In this document: piece after piece, positions 1 to 8,853 of the stretch | Layout of the letters: each line of letters opens with the position of its first letter | How positions within the stretch are numbered: position 1 is the stretch's first letter | From: Ophiothrix spiculata | Taxonomy: Eukaryota; Echinodermata; Ophiuroidea; Amphilepidida; Ophiotrichidae | Direction: 5' to 3' (one strand) | Length of the DNA: 20,383 nt | Assembly (NCBI GenBank): GCA_000969725.1 | Contig: JXSR01S035113.1 | Translations under genes and position numbers: made by a program | Notes under the pieces: model-generated | Told to the model about the DNA's origin: nothing | The model's input: the letters and a program-made list of their open reading frames with translations, nothing else | Database searches by the model: none

Positions 1-104
1 TTTTACGTCACGACCAAATGTTTGGTAGGAAAAATTTTGTTTGGAGGCCGAGTATGAATTGAGCTTTACTTGAAAGTAAATCTTGTCTAAAGGTGGTGTT
101 ATTA

Positions 105-256
105 GGTCTACATTGCTCAATAATTGAAATGCAAGCACATATGAAAGAATGGTTTGGGGATCGTATCATATACCAGTTGAAGATTCTTATAAGCTAAAAA
201 AATCAAATTTGATAGACGTGACCTTGAGGGTGAAAAGTGGATCATGAATTGCCCCT
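105..256 (+). repeat. Right end of a TTAA-flanked inverted-repeat element (partial copy)
   Basis: About 140 bases here match the right end of the element at 18053-18956, with scattered substitutions. Both copies share AAAGAATGG, CATATACCAG, GATTCTTAT, GTGACCTTGAG and GGATCATGAATTGC. This copy ends in GCCCCT followed directly by TTAA (257-260), the target site of piggyBac- and Kolobok-type transposons. Similarity stops near position 105, so this is either a truncated copy or a relative that shares only its terminus. The rest may lie left of the window. No coding capacity is seen. Confidence 0.7.
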
Positions 257-260
257 TTAA

Positions 261-841
261 AGGGAAACCCAAGAAAAATAGAGCTATATGCAAATGTAAG
301 ATTTTTATATTCTTGTGATTAAAACGTAAGCAACAAAGAACAAAAATATGCCCTTTAAAAAAAATCAAGTACATCGTCGTCAAAAAATCCCGTTTCGTAC
401 ACATTTATGTTTGCAAACAAGCTTTCAAAATAGACCCTTTTTTGTGAAAAAGGGACCACAAAAAAAGGGACCAATCATGCCTTCACAATGGAAAATATGA
501 GTGACACCACCGGGAGCTAGTAAAAAATAAACATATCAAGTAGCTTCAAGTCTTGAAATAACAGATTTGGGCAAAACAGCAAATTTGAACATTGTGGGGG
601 AGTAAAATGCTCCTGTTCCCCACGAAGTTGTCAAAAGCAAAGAAGTACTTGGGGAGCTGATCCTGGTTGTGATGGTTTGAATATGGGCTGATCAAGGTTC
701 AGAAGCAGAACCTGAAATGATGTTTACAGTTTTTAATTCAATTCTTTGGTGTAAAGTAATAGACAGGTAACGGCCTTAGTGACCCCAGTTTACCAACCCA
801 ACTTTTTGGTGAGTTTTCCGACCCGAGTTGGATTATTCAAG
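261..841. other. No gene seen; AT-rich spacer
   Basis: No coding or RNA gene was recognised. Bases 261-354 begin AGGG, end CCCT and have TTAA on both sides, but the termini match over only four bases, so no element is called. A short hairpin CCCTTTTT/AAAAAGGG lies near 435-452, followed by a direct repeat of AAAAAGGGACCA. Confidence 0.5.
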
Positions 842-1160
842 TACTTTAAAGACTTTTTGGTTGACTTTCGCGTACGTTCTGGTATTTCTAAGTGTTTTTG
901 CGTATGTGCGCGTGTTTGTAGGTATCCGTGGGTGTTTTTGTGTACACGTGCAGGTTTGAAGGTAGGCACGGGTATTTTCAAGTGTTTTTCGCGTATGTAA
1001 GCGTGTTTAGAGGTAGCATGGATGTTTTCAAGTATTTTCGCGTACGCGCGCGTGTTTGAAGGTACACAGAGGTTTCTTCAAGTGTTTTTTGCATATGATC
1101 GTGTGTTTGCAAACACGCACAAGTGTTTTCAAGTGTTTTTGTGTGCGACGCGTGTGTGTT
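842..1160. repeat. Degenerate 50-bp minisatellite with alternating purine-pyrimidine cores
   Basis: Units begin GTGTTTTT(C)GCGTA... and end ...TTTTCAA. Unit starts are near 892, 932, 982, 1032, 1082 and 1133, and a more diverged unit occupies about 842-891. Three units are exactly 50 bases, one is 51, and the 892 unit lacks its last 10 bases. Fifty is not a multiple of three, so the open frames across the array are not conserved coding. Cores such as CGCGTACGCGCGCGTG (about 1039-1054) alternate purine and pyrimidine for 16 bases. Confidence 0.8.
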
Positions 1161-2229
1161 TTAAGTTACCCACATAATTATTCCTGTAAATTTGTCCCTC
1201 TTTCTGAAATTAGTCAATGTTGTTCCTTGCAAACAAGGAGACATAAGGCCTCTGTGATCTGCCTGAGAGTGAATGGCAGAGTTATGGTTACACTCAATTT
1301 GACTTAACTTCCACACTAGGCATGATGATCAACTAATGTTTCCTGCTTTCAACACCGTGTTAAAATAGAGTTGTGTTTTCAAATACAGAAAACTGAAAAA
1401 CAGATTTGCCTTCAAGGCTTCAAATGTTTACTCTTTCTTAGAATGCACCCAAAATAAAATATATAACCCCACTTTATGTTTTTTCTCCTTCCAACAAAAT
1501 CAATGGAAACGTGCCAGCAAATTAGTTATCATATTTTAAATCTCCTCTTTTAAATGTCAAAGAGTGAGAACCACGTTAACTCTTAGAGCGCCGATGGCAA
1601 AAATTTAGTGTTTTCATTGATAGCTGCTCTTTGTTAAATTTGATTTTCCTGAATTACATTTTTCTTGAAGATTTACTATTTATTTACATGATCTTCTTGC
1701 AGAATTGATAAGTTTATTCGTGAAAAGCAATAAAAGTTCTGAAAAATATGGATGTTATTGTGATTGGTTATATGCATTTAAACTTGATGTTTCAAAAATG
1801 TTGCTATAAGGCAGCTATTAATGAAATCATACGATTGGTGCAATTTGCACCATTTGGCACTTAAAGGTTAAAGTGCTATTTCAAGCAACTACATCACAAC
1901 TTTGTTGCAAAACAAAAATGCCTAAAAGAAAATCCAATCCCTAAAAGTGTGATGCAATCTAATAATAGATATCATCAGAGTTTTCTGCTCTAGTTTTATT
2001 AATAAATTGTATCATAATGAGTCATCACCATGGTTACTCATGTATACAAACAATTTTTCACAACAAGCCAGACACAAATCAGGTTATTGCAGATACTTTG
2101 CAAATCAAGTTCCAAATATTTCTTGTTTCAATGAATAAAATTGATTCATCAAATTCAGGATCCCCAATTTAATTCAACAAATGATGATAACAGAAAGCCA
2201 AATCATTTGGATGGTATTATTTATAATAT
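1161..2229. other. No gene seen; AT-rich spacer
   Basis: No coding region, RNA gene or terminal inverted repeat was recognised. The only local symmetry noticed is the odd-centred palindrome TGGTGCAATTTGCACCA near 1837-1853, which is not enough to call a functional site. Confidence 0.5.
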
Positions 2230-2276
2230 CTACCAAAAAACTACTAAAAACCTAAAAATCTACTAAAACCCTAAAT
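2230..2276. repeat. Short A-rich tandem repeat
   Basis: Roughly five units of about ten bases, variants of CTACTAAAAA and CCTAAAAAT, follow each other. It is a simple-sequence tract with no other function visible. The following 355 bases up to the mariner element hold nothing that could be recognised. Confidence 0.6.
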
Positions 2277-2631
2277 AAATGACGATCAAAACATTATGGT
2301 TGACAAGGGGCTTCATTTTAACACTTTAAAAAATTCTGATAGTGTTAAATGTTTTAAAGTTAAAAAAAAAACTATCTAATTTCCCATTATGATACTGAGA
2401 CCAATTGATTAAGCCAAAGTTTTTGTAAACAAATGTAATTATGTAAATATAATTGTAAAAATATACATTTCTAATTATTAAAATATTTTTATCGAACCTG
2501 GAGTCTGGAACTAGACAGGCCTTCAGCCTATGTTCCATTTTCCAATTCCAATATATTGTGGAAAATAAATTGTGATGTTATTGCTTTAATGCAAATTCAA
2601 TGAAGTCAAGGGACACTAACAGAAAAAGCTA

Positions 2632-3232
2632 TACGAGGGGGTATCAAAAAGTTTTAAACTTTACCCTGAAGAAATAGAGCCAGGAACGAAATTTTATTAC
2701 AAGATACTTAAGGCATCTTTGCATAGTCAATGTACAAAATAACACATTTCTCCCATTTTTAATTGACTGTCCACAGACCGTTATTGAAGGGATCCTCTCT
2801 ATTAAAAAAATTGTTTTTTTATTTCAATGAAAATCAACATTTTCAGGTTGTCCATGCTTTATTATGTCATTGTGACATCATTCATCAACCGAATTCAATA
2901 ATTTTGTTATCAATGGATAGAGGAAACCCTACCCTTTACTATGGTATCAAACAACTAAATTTTAATTGTGTCATCCAGTTTTGCTGGGCCCTGTAACCCT
3001 TCAAATGCAGGGATTTAATTATGGTGCATGTCTCAATTTTCTCCATGCAGCTTATGTGATAAGCGGGTAGGTAGATGACATCAATCGCTACCTGTAAAGA
3101 AAGTAAAACTACTTATGAGACCATTTCTGCACCATAATGTACATAAAGACGAGTGACTATTCTGCCAAAATTTCATTGATATAGCTCTATCCCTTCTGGG
3201 TAAAGTTTAAAACTTTTTGATACCCCCTCGTA
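2632..3232 (-). mobile_element. Internally deleted mariner-like element, copy 1
   Basis: The ends are long terminal inverted repeats: CGAGGGGGTATCAAAAAG at the left and its complement CTTTTTGATACCCCCTCG at the right. The match continues inward through TTTAAAC-TTTACCC. A TA dinucleotide lies on each side (2632-2633 and 3231-3232), the target duplication used by Tc1/mariner transposons. At 601 bases it is about half the usual 1.3 kb. The interior reads on the minus strand as the first part of a mariner transposase followed by its last residues, so the catalytic DDD core is missing. Copy 2 (12216-12753) has the same internal junction, so this is one non-autonomous family that multiplied after the deletion. 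Confidence 0.93.
2942..3046 (-). pseudogene. Mariner transposase N-terminal remnant (copy 1)
   Basis: The frame starts at the ATG at 3046-3044 and runs 35 codons to a stop at 2941-2939. The start reads MEKIETCTIIKSLHLKGY, which resembles the opening of mariner transposases (M-x-K-x-E-x-R-x-x-I-K-F-L-x-x-K-G), the first helix-turn-helix that binds the terminal repeats. Further along the minus strand, near 2760-2711, another frame gives KWEKCVILYIDYAKM. This matches the family's C-terminal W-x-K-C-I/V...G-D-Y block. About 240 residues between the two, including the catalytic aspartates, are absent. No functional transposase can be made from it. The family assignment rests on motif recognition and on the terminal repeats. 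Confidence 0.75.
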
Positions 3233-3439
3233 TTTATAGAGAGCATATTCCACCTCTGTTTCATGATTACAATCTTATCACCTCAGGACCCGTCACAATA
3301 TAGGTGCCCCTTTAAAGCCAACCCAATTTACAAGTTGAATTTGTACCTAAGATGTTACAATAACCCTAACAGTACCCACCGTTTGAAGCATCTTTCTAGG
3401 GGAAGGGGTAAAATAAACTAAGTACAAACACGTCATAGA

Positions 3440-3560
3440 GTGGGGGAGGAAGAAAAAATCCCGCGAAGCGCACACGCCGGGCGGGGGCGGGGGCGCGAAC
3501 CCGCAACCTCTGGTTTCAGAAGCGAGAGTGTGGGCTTCGTGCTACGAGGGGAACTCAGGC
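3440..3560 (-). repeat. tRNA-derived SINE head, minus strand
   Basis: The complement of this GC-rich block reads TTCTGAAACCAGAGG, then TTGCGGGTTCGCGCCCC. That is an anticodon-arm-like stretch followed by a B box (GGTTCGCGCCC, complement of 3491-3501) differing from the GGTTCRANYCC consensus at one base. The 5' part with the A box is poorly kept (TAGCACGAAGC). The arms do not pair well enough for a working tRNA, so a SINE or tRNA pseudogene is likelier. The flanking GGGCGGGGGCGGGGGCG run is unusual for this AT-rich window. The outer limits are uncertain. Confidence 0.55.
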
Positions 3561-4085
3561 AGGCTAGGCATTCTGTGTTTAGATATACACTGGAGGGATT
3601 GCATAATGATTGATCGTGACGTATTTGGACTTAGGCTGTGTATGGTTTTGTATGATTTTACACTGTTAGGGTTAACAAACATGAACTTTAAATTCTTGGT
3701 GTTAAGGAAAAGCATTTTCTGTTGGCAATAATGTAAAATGTGCTTCTGGTTTCTTGGAAAGAGGTGTTTTGAAAGGTCTATTGGGAGAGTGTCCAATATT
3801 CATAATGTTATGTAAGTGAAGATGCGCTTTTCATGTAAATTTGATCAACTATGGCCTCATTCACCATAATATCTACCAGGGACATTAAGTGATTGTAAAA
3901 GACAGGTTTCACATTTGCTATTATATAATAATAATGTTTTTTTTGTATGATTTAAAGTTTATTTTGGCAAGAATCCATATGCACTTTAGATGAACTAATG
4001 TAAGTCAAATTTGTCACCTAATGTCCAACAGTTTTACTGATATTTATAAAGAAGTAATGTAATCACCATGTTGCCTCTGTTGCAG
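3561..4085. other. No gene seen
   Basis: AT-rich sequence with only short chance open frames on both strands. No repeats or motifs were recognised. Confidence 0.5.
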
Positions 4086-4086
4086 A

Positions 4087-4320
4087 CCCTGATCGGACAC
4101 CGGCCGTCCGACCGGTGTCTGGACGGTGTCTGTATGCCATAGAGACGCCGGAAGATGCTTTCTTTCTTTAATTCTGAGTTAAAACCTTGCAGTTTGTATA
4201 CGATGTCTTCAGCTATGGTCACATAACCACCGGTGTCCGACCCGACATCACAATCATTCAGCGGTGTCATATCGCATACCGACGTTGCGGGCTGCGGCTT
4301 CTTGCGGCTTATGTGACCAG
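4087..4320. repeat. GC-rich block of inverted GACACCGG/CCGGTGTC motifs; probable small inverted-repeat element
   Basis: GACACCGG (4096-4103) and CCGGTGTC (4112-4119) form a perfect 8-bp stem with an 8-base loop that itself holds CCGTCCGA. GGTGTC recurs near 4125, 4230 and 4263. Further right, GGTCACATAA (4217-4226) is mirrored by TTATGTGACC (4309-4318). The block is much richer in GC than its surroundings. A minus-strand open frame of 78 codons crosses it (4270-4034) but resembles no protein I recognise, and part of it is made of the inverted motifs. I read it as a decayed MITE or composite repeat; a degraded exon cannot be excluded. Confidence 0.45.
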
Positions 4321-4329
4321 GGTGTAAGG

Positions 4330-5575
4330 CTCAAAATGTAACAACTACAAAAAACTAATAGGCCTATATCCAAGAAGGGCTCTGCTCCAGGTCCTGATAC
4401 AGGATCTTATGTAGCCCTGTGAGCCAAACAACTAAGGCAAATAAAACCTAATCCCGTCACATGCCACAATGTTCTATAGAGAGTACCCCTAGCACTACAA
4501 TTGGGCTCGACTAATTTGGTTTACTGACAAGAGAGGCCCGCCAGGTCCGACTTGCGGTTCGGCTGTCAGTGACTTTATAGATCAGTGTTCTATGTAGAGT
4601 CAATGGATTTATTTTAGTTAGTGAAGTATATAGGTGAGGGTTGCTAGTGCGACTAAGTACCCCGTGCTTCCACATTTTACGACACTGCTTAAATACTATA
4701 ACTCACCCATTTCTGATGTAGTTTGGGATAGAACCAATACACACTGCACAGCAACACATATATCAGCAACATGCCTAGCATTATATATTATCCATCAGTA
4801 ACAAGTGATAGTAATCCATAGCAAGTGGTCATACAAGCCTTAAACTAATCAATCACATGGTTGTTAAGTCGTATCAATCCATAGTAGCCATACACTGCAT
4901 TGATATCAATCCGTTACTAAGATAGACATTGCTTAGCTCTAAACACACTGTGCACTATCCACTAACACAAACTCTATCCATACTCTTTTGAACATTACCG
5001 GAACAGCTCATGTCTGCTCCTGTCTGCAATTCAAAACTAATTAAATGAACTTTAAAAGGTGCCCTCTATCAATTTATCTTATCAATACATTCACCATAGA
5101 GTGCTTAACATTGCCAAGTTGTATCAACTCCAAATTGTCCTATTTCAATCAACGAGACTAACAGAATTAGCAAAGTCAAGTTCAATTAATATATCCTGTG
5201 CTTTTTAAGGAATCAAACTCATACCCATTATCAACCTGTTTGGTATACAATGTGTACAGTTCACAGACTTTTGCAGCAGGAGATGAGATAATGTGCATTG
5301 GTGAAATCCTATGTAAGAGTGCAGTTCAGTGATTTCTAATCTGTACCTCAGGGAGGCAAGCCATCCTGCTGTACAATTTGTCATTTCCCCCTCTGATTCT
5401 GTGAACTAACTAGTTCCCTCTACACTCTTGTGTTGCAAGAAAACACACATGGTTACCAAAGCCTGCACTCCTTGAGTAGATTCTTATCAATGTGTTTGCC
5501 TCAACACGTACAACTCGGATGAGTGTGCACCAAAAATTCATTTTTTTAACTATAAATGCTAGGGACTTCCAACTT
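4330..5575. other. No gene seen; about 1.2 kb of spacer
   Basis: No coding region, RNA gene or clear repeat boundary was recognised. The words TATCAATCC and CCATAG recur several times between 4780 and 4980, without a clean period. Confidence 0.5.
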
Positions 5576-5581
5576 TGGGGC

Positions 5582-5674
5582 ATATGACAACAATATCAAA
5601 AAAAGAGAAAAATGCAAAAATTTGCCTAATTTGCATATTTAATTGGCAGCCATCTTGGATTTTTGTTGTCATAT
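5582..5674. repeat. Short inverted-repeat element, 12-bp perfect arms
   Basis: ATATGACAACAA (5582-5593) is mirrored exactly by TTGTTGTCATAT (5663-5674) around a 69-base centre. The centre contains ATTTGCATATTTAATT and GGCAGCCATCTTGGATTTTT; the complement of the latter recurs near 19745. It sits immediately upstream of the Penelope fragment. It may be a tiny MITE or part of a longer dispersed repeat; no target duplication was found. Confidence 0.5.
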
Positions 5675-5688
5675 TTCAAAAGAGCAAA

Positions 5689-5969
5689 TGTTCAGACACT
5701 TATGTGGGCGAAACAAGTAGATCTCTTGGCATCCGGATCAAAGAACATTCTAAACAAAAAGGTCCACTAACATTGGTGAACATTGCAAAAACTTGAACCA
5801 TAATATAAACATGGAGGACGTCACTATAATTGTTGCACGGGAAGAACACTTCTGGAAGAGGAAGATAAGAGAATCTGTTGAAATCTGCAGCCAGCAACCA
5901 CCACTCAACAAGGATGGAGGATACGAACTGCCGGCCATCTACAATGATCTGCTGTCACATGACGCCTAA
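5689..5969 (+). mobile_element. Penelope-like element, 3' end with GIY-YIG endonuclease domain (broken fragment)
   Basis: The stretch encodes the C-terminal endonuclease part of a Penelope-like retroelement. CSDTYVGETSRSLGIRIKEH matches the GIY-YIG family core, with YVGET in place of Y-I-G, then R-L-G-x-R-x-x-E-H. Further along, HNINMEDV, EEHFWKRKIRESVEI and NKDGGYELPAIY match the downstream part of the domain as it occurs in Penelope, including the conserved glutamate region and the N-x-D-x-G-Y-E-L-P block. The reverse transcriptase that should precede it is absent, so the copy is 5'-truncated, as is usual for this class. The reading is not continuous; at least one break is present. The sequence after 5969 up to about 6120 may be its 3' untranslated tail. 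It is an inert fossil. Confidence 0.88.
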
Positions 5970-6247
5970 CAGGTAGTCATGTGACTAGGAGGGATTCACA
6001 CTCACGCTGAATGAAGGGATCGTGATGATCCTGCAAGCTACATGCTGCAAAAAGAATGACTCTGAAAAGGCATCTATTTCAAATCCATTCATATTTCTCT
6101 AATGTATCAAAAGGGAGTATCACATACCAATCTAGATGGCATAGCTATACTACCAATGTTTGCAGCACAAGCATGTACCTATACAAACTTTTGTATTGAG
6201 CACTCCTACCCGGGAAACATTTTTCTTCTGGGTTTGGAAAATAACAC

Positions 6248-6463
6248 TGTAAAGTGAAAGTTCCTCGTTTTGGAACTAGTCCTCGTTTTTCTAAAAACGA
6301 GGAGGCTACTCGTTTTTCAAAAACGAGAAACAAAACAAGCAGCAAAATGAGGCAATTACCTGGTTTTGCTACTTGTTTTGTTTCACATTTTCTAAAAACG
6401 AGTAGCCTCCTCATTTTTAGAAAAACGAGGACTAGTTCCAAAACGAGGAACTTTCACTTTACA
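6248..6463. mobile_element. Foldback element: near-perfect 216-bp palindrome with nested hairpins
   Basis: The left arm starts TGTAAAGTGAAAGTTCCTCG and the right arm ends in its exact complement. About 70 bases match with a single mismatch, and the rest pairs with more differences down to a centre near 6355. Each arm contains its own palindromes, CCTCGTTTTTCTAAAAACGAGG-type (10-bp stem, 2-base loop) and CTCGTTTTTCAAAAACGAG. Weaker pairing seems to continue a few bases beyond both ends. The open frames on both strands here are images of one another through the palindrome and are not genes. No target duplication could be fixed. Confidence 0.85.
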
Positions 6464-6479
6464 ATGTAATCCAGGGAAC

Positions 6480-6950
6480 AGGATATAAACCAAAATTGAG
6501 GGCGCTCTAGCCGGGGCTCTAGTCATAAATACTATACCTTTGAAGAGTAGCAAGAAACAAGGAAGTCCAAGTAAGCTTGTAAGCTTCATTAAAAATCCCC
6601 CGAAAAATCCCTCAAGGAAAATGCAGGAAATGCAGATTAGACTCTTTCCTGAAAGTGTTGAAATGCTACACAAACATTACTTGCTTTAGTGACAATCTAA
6701 TAGAGCAGTACGGAAGGAACTGGTCACAGAGACTTATGCTACGGGGAAATATCCTTGACATGTCACTCATGACCCACATCTTTGATAGCACTTACACTTT
6801 TCTTGCATCCCAACTATATCTTCAAAATTCAAGTAAATGTCAAAAAGTAAAAAATAGCCCTCTCTCTAGTCCTTGATTTGAAACTCTGGACCTATAAAAT
6901 CTGGTAGCACTTATGAAGAACAGGGACACTCCGAGATGATTGGTACTCTC
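6480..6950. other. No gene seen
   Basis: Unremarkable sequence ending in a C-rich run that abuts the hAT-type element. No coding or repeat structure was recognised. Confidence 0.45.
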
Positions 6951-6963
6951 CCCCCCCCCCCCC

Positions 6964-7348
6964 CAGGGGCGTAACCAGCTTTGACCGTCCGGGGGGCAAG
7001 ACTCAAGAGGCTTCCCGATTTTTGTATTTGCTTGGGAAAAAAATAACGCGTAGAGCGCGCGCAAAAAATATATGGACAAATTTGTTTTTTTAGCTAAAAA
7101 ACTGATATTTTTGGATGAAATAATGGTTTCTTTCTTTTTTCTTTTCTCCTTTCCCTTTTCTCTTCCTTCCTTTTCCTTCTTTTTCTCTTTTCCTTTCAGT
7201 TTTCCCTCTTCTTTCCCCTTTCTCTTCCTCCCTCTTTCACTTTTTCTCTTCTTCCTTCCCTTTCTTCCCTTCCCATTTTTTTGCTCTCCTTCCCAATTTT
7301 TTTGGGTCCGGGGGGGCAAGCTCGGACAGCCCACTGGTTACGCCCCTG
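6964..7348. mobile_element. hAT-type MITE with CAGGGGCGTAACCAG ends
   Basis: The left end CAGGGGCGTAACCAG (6964-6978) is mirrored exactly by CTGGTTACGCCCCTG at 7334-7348. CAGGGGCGTA is a typical hAT terminus. The flanks are eight Cs on the left and CCCCCCCT on the right, which fits an 8-bp target duplication placed in a C run. A second shared block, GTCCGGGGGGGCAAG, lies inside both ends in direct rather than inverted order. The 385-base element has no transposase. Its middle carries ACGCGTAGAGCGCGCGC and a long pyrimidine tract, and the two long open frames over it are low-complexity artefacts. Confidence 0.85.
7110..7305. repeat. Polypyrimidine tract (TTTCC/TCCCT-rich)
   Basis: About 190 bases on the plus strand are almost only C and T, in irregular TTTCC, TCTTCC and CCTTTC units. 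The tract lies wholly within the hAT-type MITE. Mirror-type polypyrimidine of this length can adopt triplex DNA, but nothing here shows that it does. The lysine/glutamate-rich minus-strand frame and the phenylalanine-rich plus-strand frame are translations of this tract. Confidence 0.85.
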
Positions 7349-7356
7349 CCCCCCCT

Positions 7357-8490
7357 GAAAAAACAATTAAAAACTGGTTTGGGGGGAAAAAGGTCTTCTG
7401 AGTTGTAGATTTTTCATTTTATTTCAGTTTCTGTCCGATAACTGAATGGTTTCTTGATAGTTAGACATATACTCTATAAACCTTGGAAGTATGCAAAAAG
7501 CAGTCAGACTCTGTCTCAAGATCCATAACATATCCCTTGTATTCATCAATATTGTGAACTGATCAATGCTTTTGTATTGTGTAAGAGATTAGTAATCACT
7601 GACATGGATTGATTAAGGCAGAATCACTGCATACTAACATTTTTTACCTGAATTCTTCATAATTTTGGTATTATTTTGGGCTAATTTGTTGCTAACACAT
7701 CAAGACATTGTAAATAAATGCATTTGAATATTCAGCAAGATTTGGTACGTTTTTATGATTCGAAAAACAGATTAATTTACTTCCCCGTATGGTCATATTG
7801 GTTTTTGTGAATTAATCGGCTACTTGTTGCACACTTCAAGATTTACAGAGTATAAGCATGATGCTCATATGTGAGTGTCACCCATCCCTAAGTAGCTCTG
7901 CCTAAAGGAGCCAAAGTAAAAGAAACTACATGGAAAATTACATGGATATTACAGATTCAGCAAATTGTTTTCTCTGTATTCTTGAAATGGATTTTTGCGG
8001 CATAAAATACACCCTAGATGAGAATTTTACATTTTTTGCATTTTAAATGCTCTGGCGCAGGACATAATCAGATCCACCCAGACCCAACTTGTGCATGCTT
8101 CCAATCCAACTACAATATTTACCATTTGATATTTCGGCAATATTGGTGCTAAGCACCAAATGTTTCCTTGTAATTGTATCTTCAGGTTATTAAATCCCTT
8201 TATTATCATATGGCCTACTCCTATAGGCCTACAGGATTAGTCATCAAAATCTCCACCCATGCAGCCTGAACCAGGGGATCACATGAGGCTATAAGCACAT
8301 CTCCATCAGATTCCCATGGGTGCTCTCTCTGATACCAATCCCATTAGTAACCTTGATATGCCATACCTTTGTGCTGCAAGCTTCCTGTGCTAGGTAAGTA
8401 GCAGTTTATCAGTGATTTTAATGAATCCGCTTAAGTACCTGCACAGGATCTATGCATGATGAGTGAGTACACCTTCACTACAGGTAGAAG
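7357..8490. other. No gene seen; about 1.1 kb of spacer
   Basis: No coding region or repeat boundary was recognised. One exact TAGGCCTA lies at 8224-8231. Confidence 0.45.
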
Positions 8491-8499
8491 ATTTGGAAC

Positions 8500-8844
8500 C
8501 CGTGGGGCACTCAACTTTGAAAGTGGTAGGTATGTCAGGCGCTTCTCAAAATAGGGGTTAGGTGAACTGATTTTTTCTAAAAAATGGACCTTTGAAACCA
8601 ATTTTGGGGGTCTAGTGAACTGCAATGTTGGCCAAAAATGGCCTCCTGAGTTGAATATATTCGCGTTTCCTGAGCAATTTTGGCAGTTGGAGCTAAAATG
8701 TTATAGTTTTCCTCAAAAACAGGGTCAAAAGAACTGAAACACACTGAAAATGGGGATCTAGTGAGCGGCCTGGGAGCCTGAAAAACTTAGGGGGTCTTGA
8801 CCGCCGGACATGTATATCCTGCCCACATATATGTGAGTGCCGGG
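8500..8844. mobile_element. MITE with CCG...GGCACTCA ends and exact 9-bp target duplication
   Basis: The left end CCGTGGGGCACTCA and the right end GTGAGTGCCGGG are imperfect inverted repeats built on GGCACTCA. The sequence ATTTGGAAC stands directly before the left end (8491-8499) and again directly after the right end (8845-8853), an exact 9-bp duplication. Nine bases is typical of Mutator-like transposons, though the superfamily is not proven by this alone. The 345-base interior has repeated CTAGTGAAC/CTAGTGAGC phrases and no coding capacity. The ends resemble those of the element at 13872-14200. Confidence 0.8.
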
Positions 8845-8853
8845 ATTTGGAAC

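Noticed and set aside
261-354. Possible 94-bp TTAA-flanked element
   Set aside because: Only AGGG/CCCT match at the ends, which is too little beyond chance in a region with many TTTAAA words.
6145-6673. Overlapping minus-strand frames of 93 and 98 codons and a plus-strand frame of 71 codons
   Set aside because: They run over the near-perfect palindrome, so the same peptide (KVPRFGTSPRFSKNEEATRF) appears on both strands. This is a symmetry artefact.
6840-7334. 164-codon minus-strand frame rich in lysine, glutamate and arginine
   Set aside because: It is the translation of a polypyrimidine tract inside a MITE. Low complexity only.
7072-7401. 109-codon plus-strand frame rich in phenylalanine and serine
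   Set aside because: It comes from the other strand of the same polypyrimidine tract.
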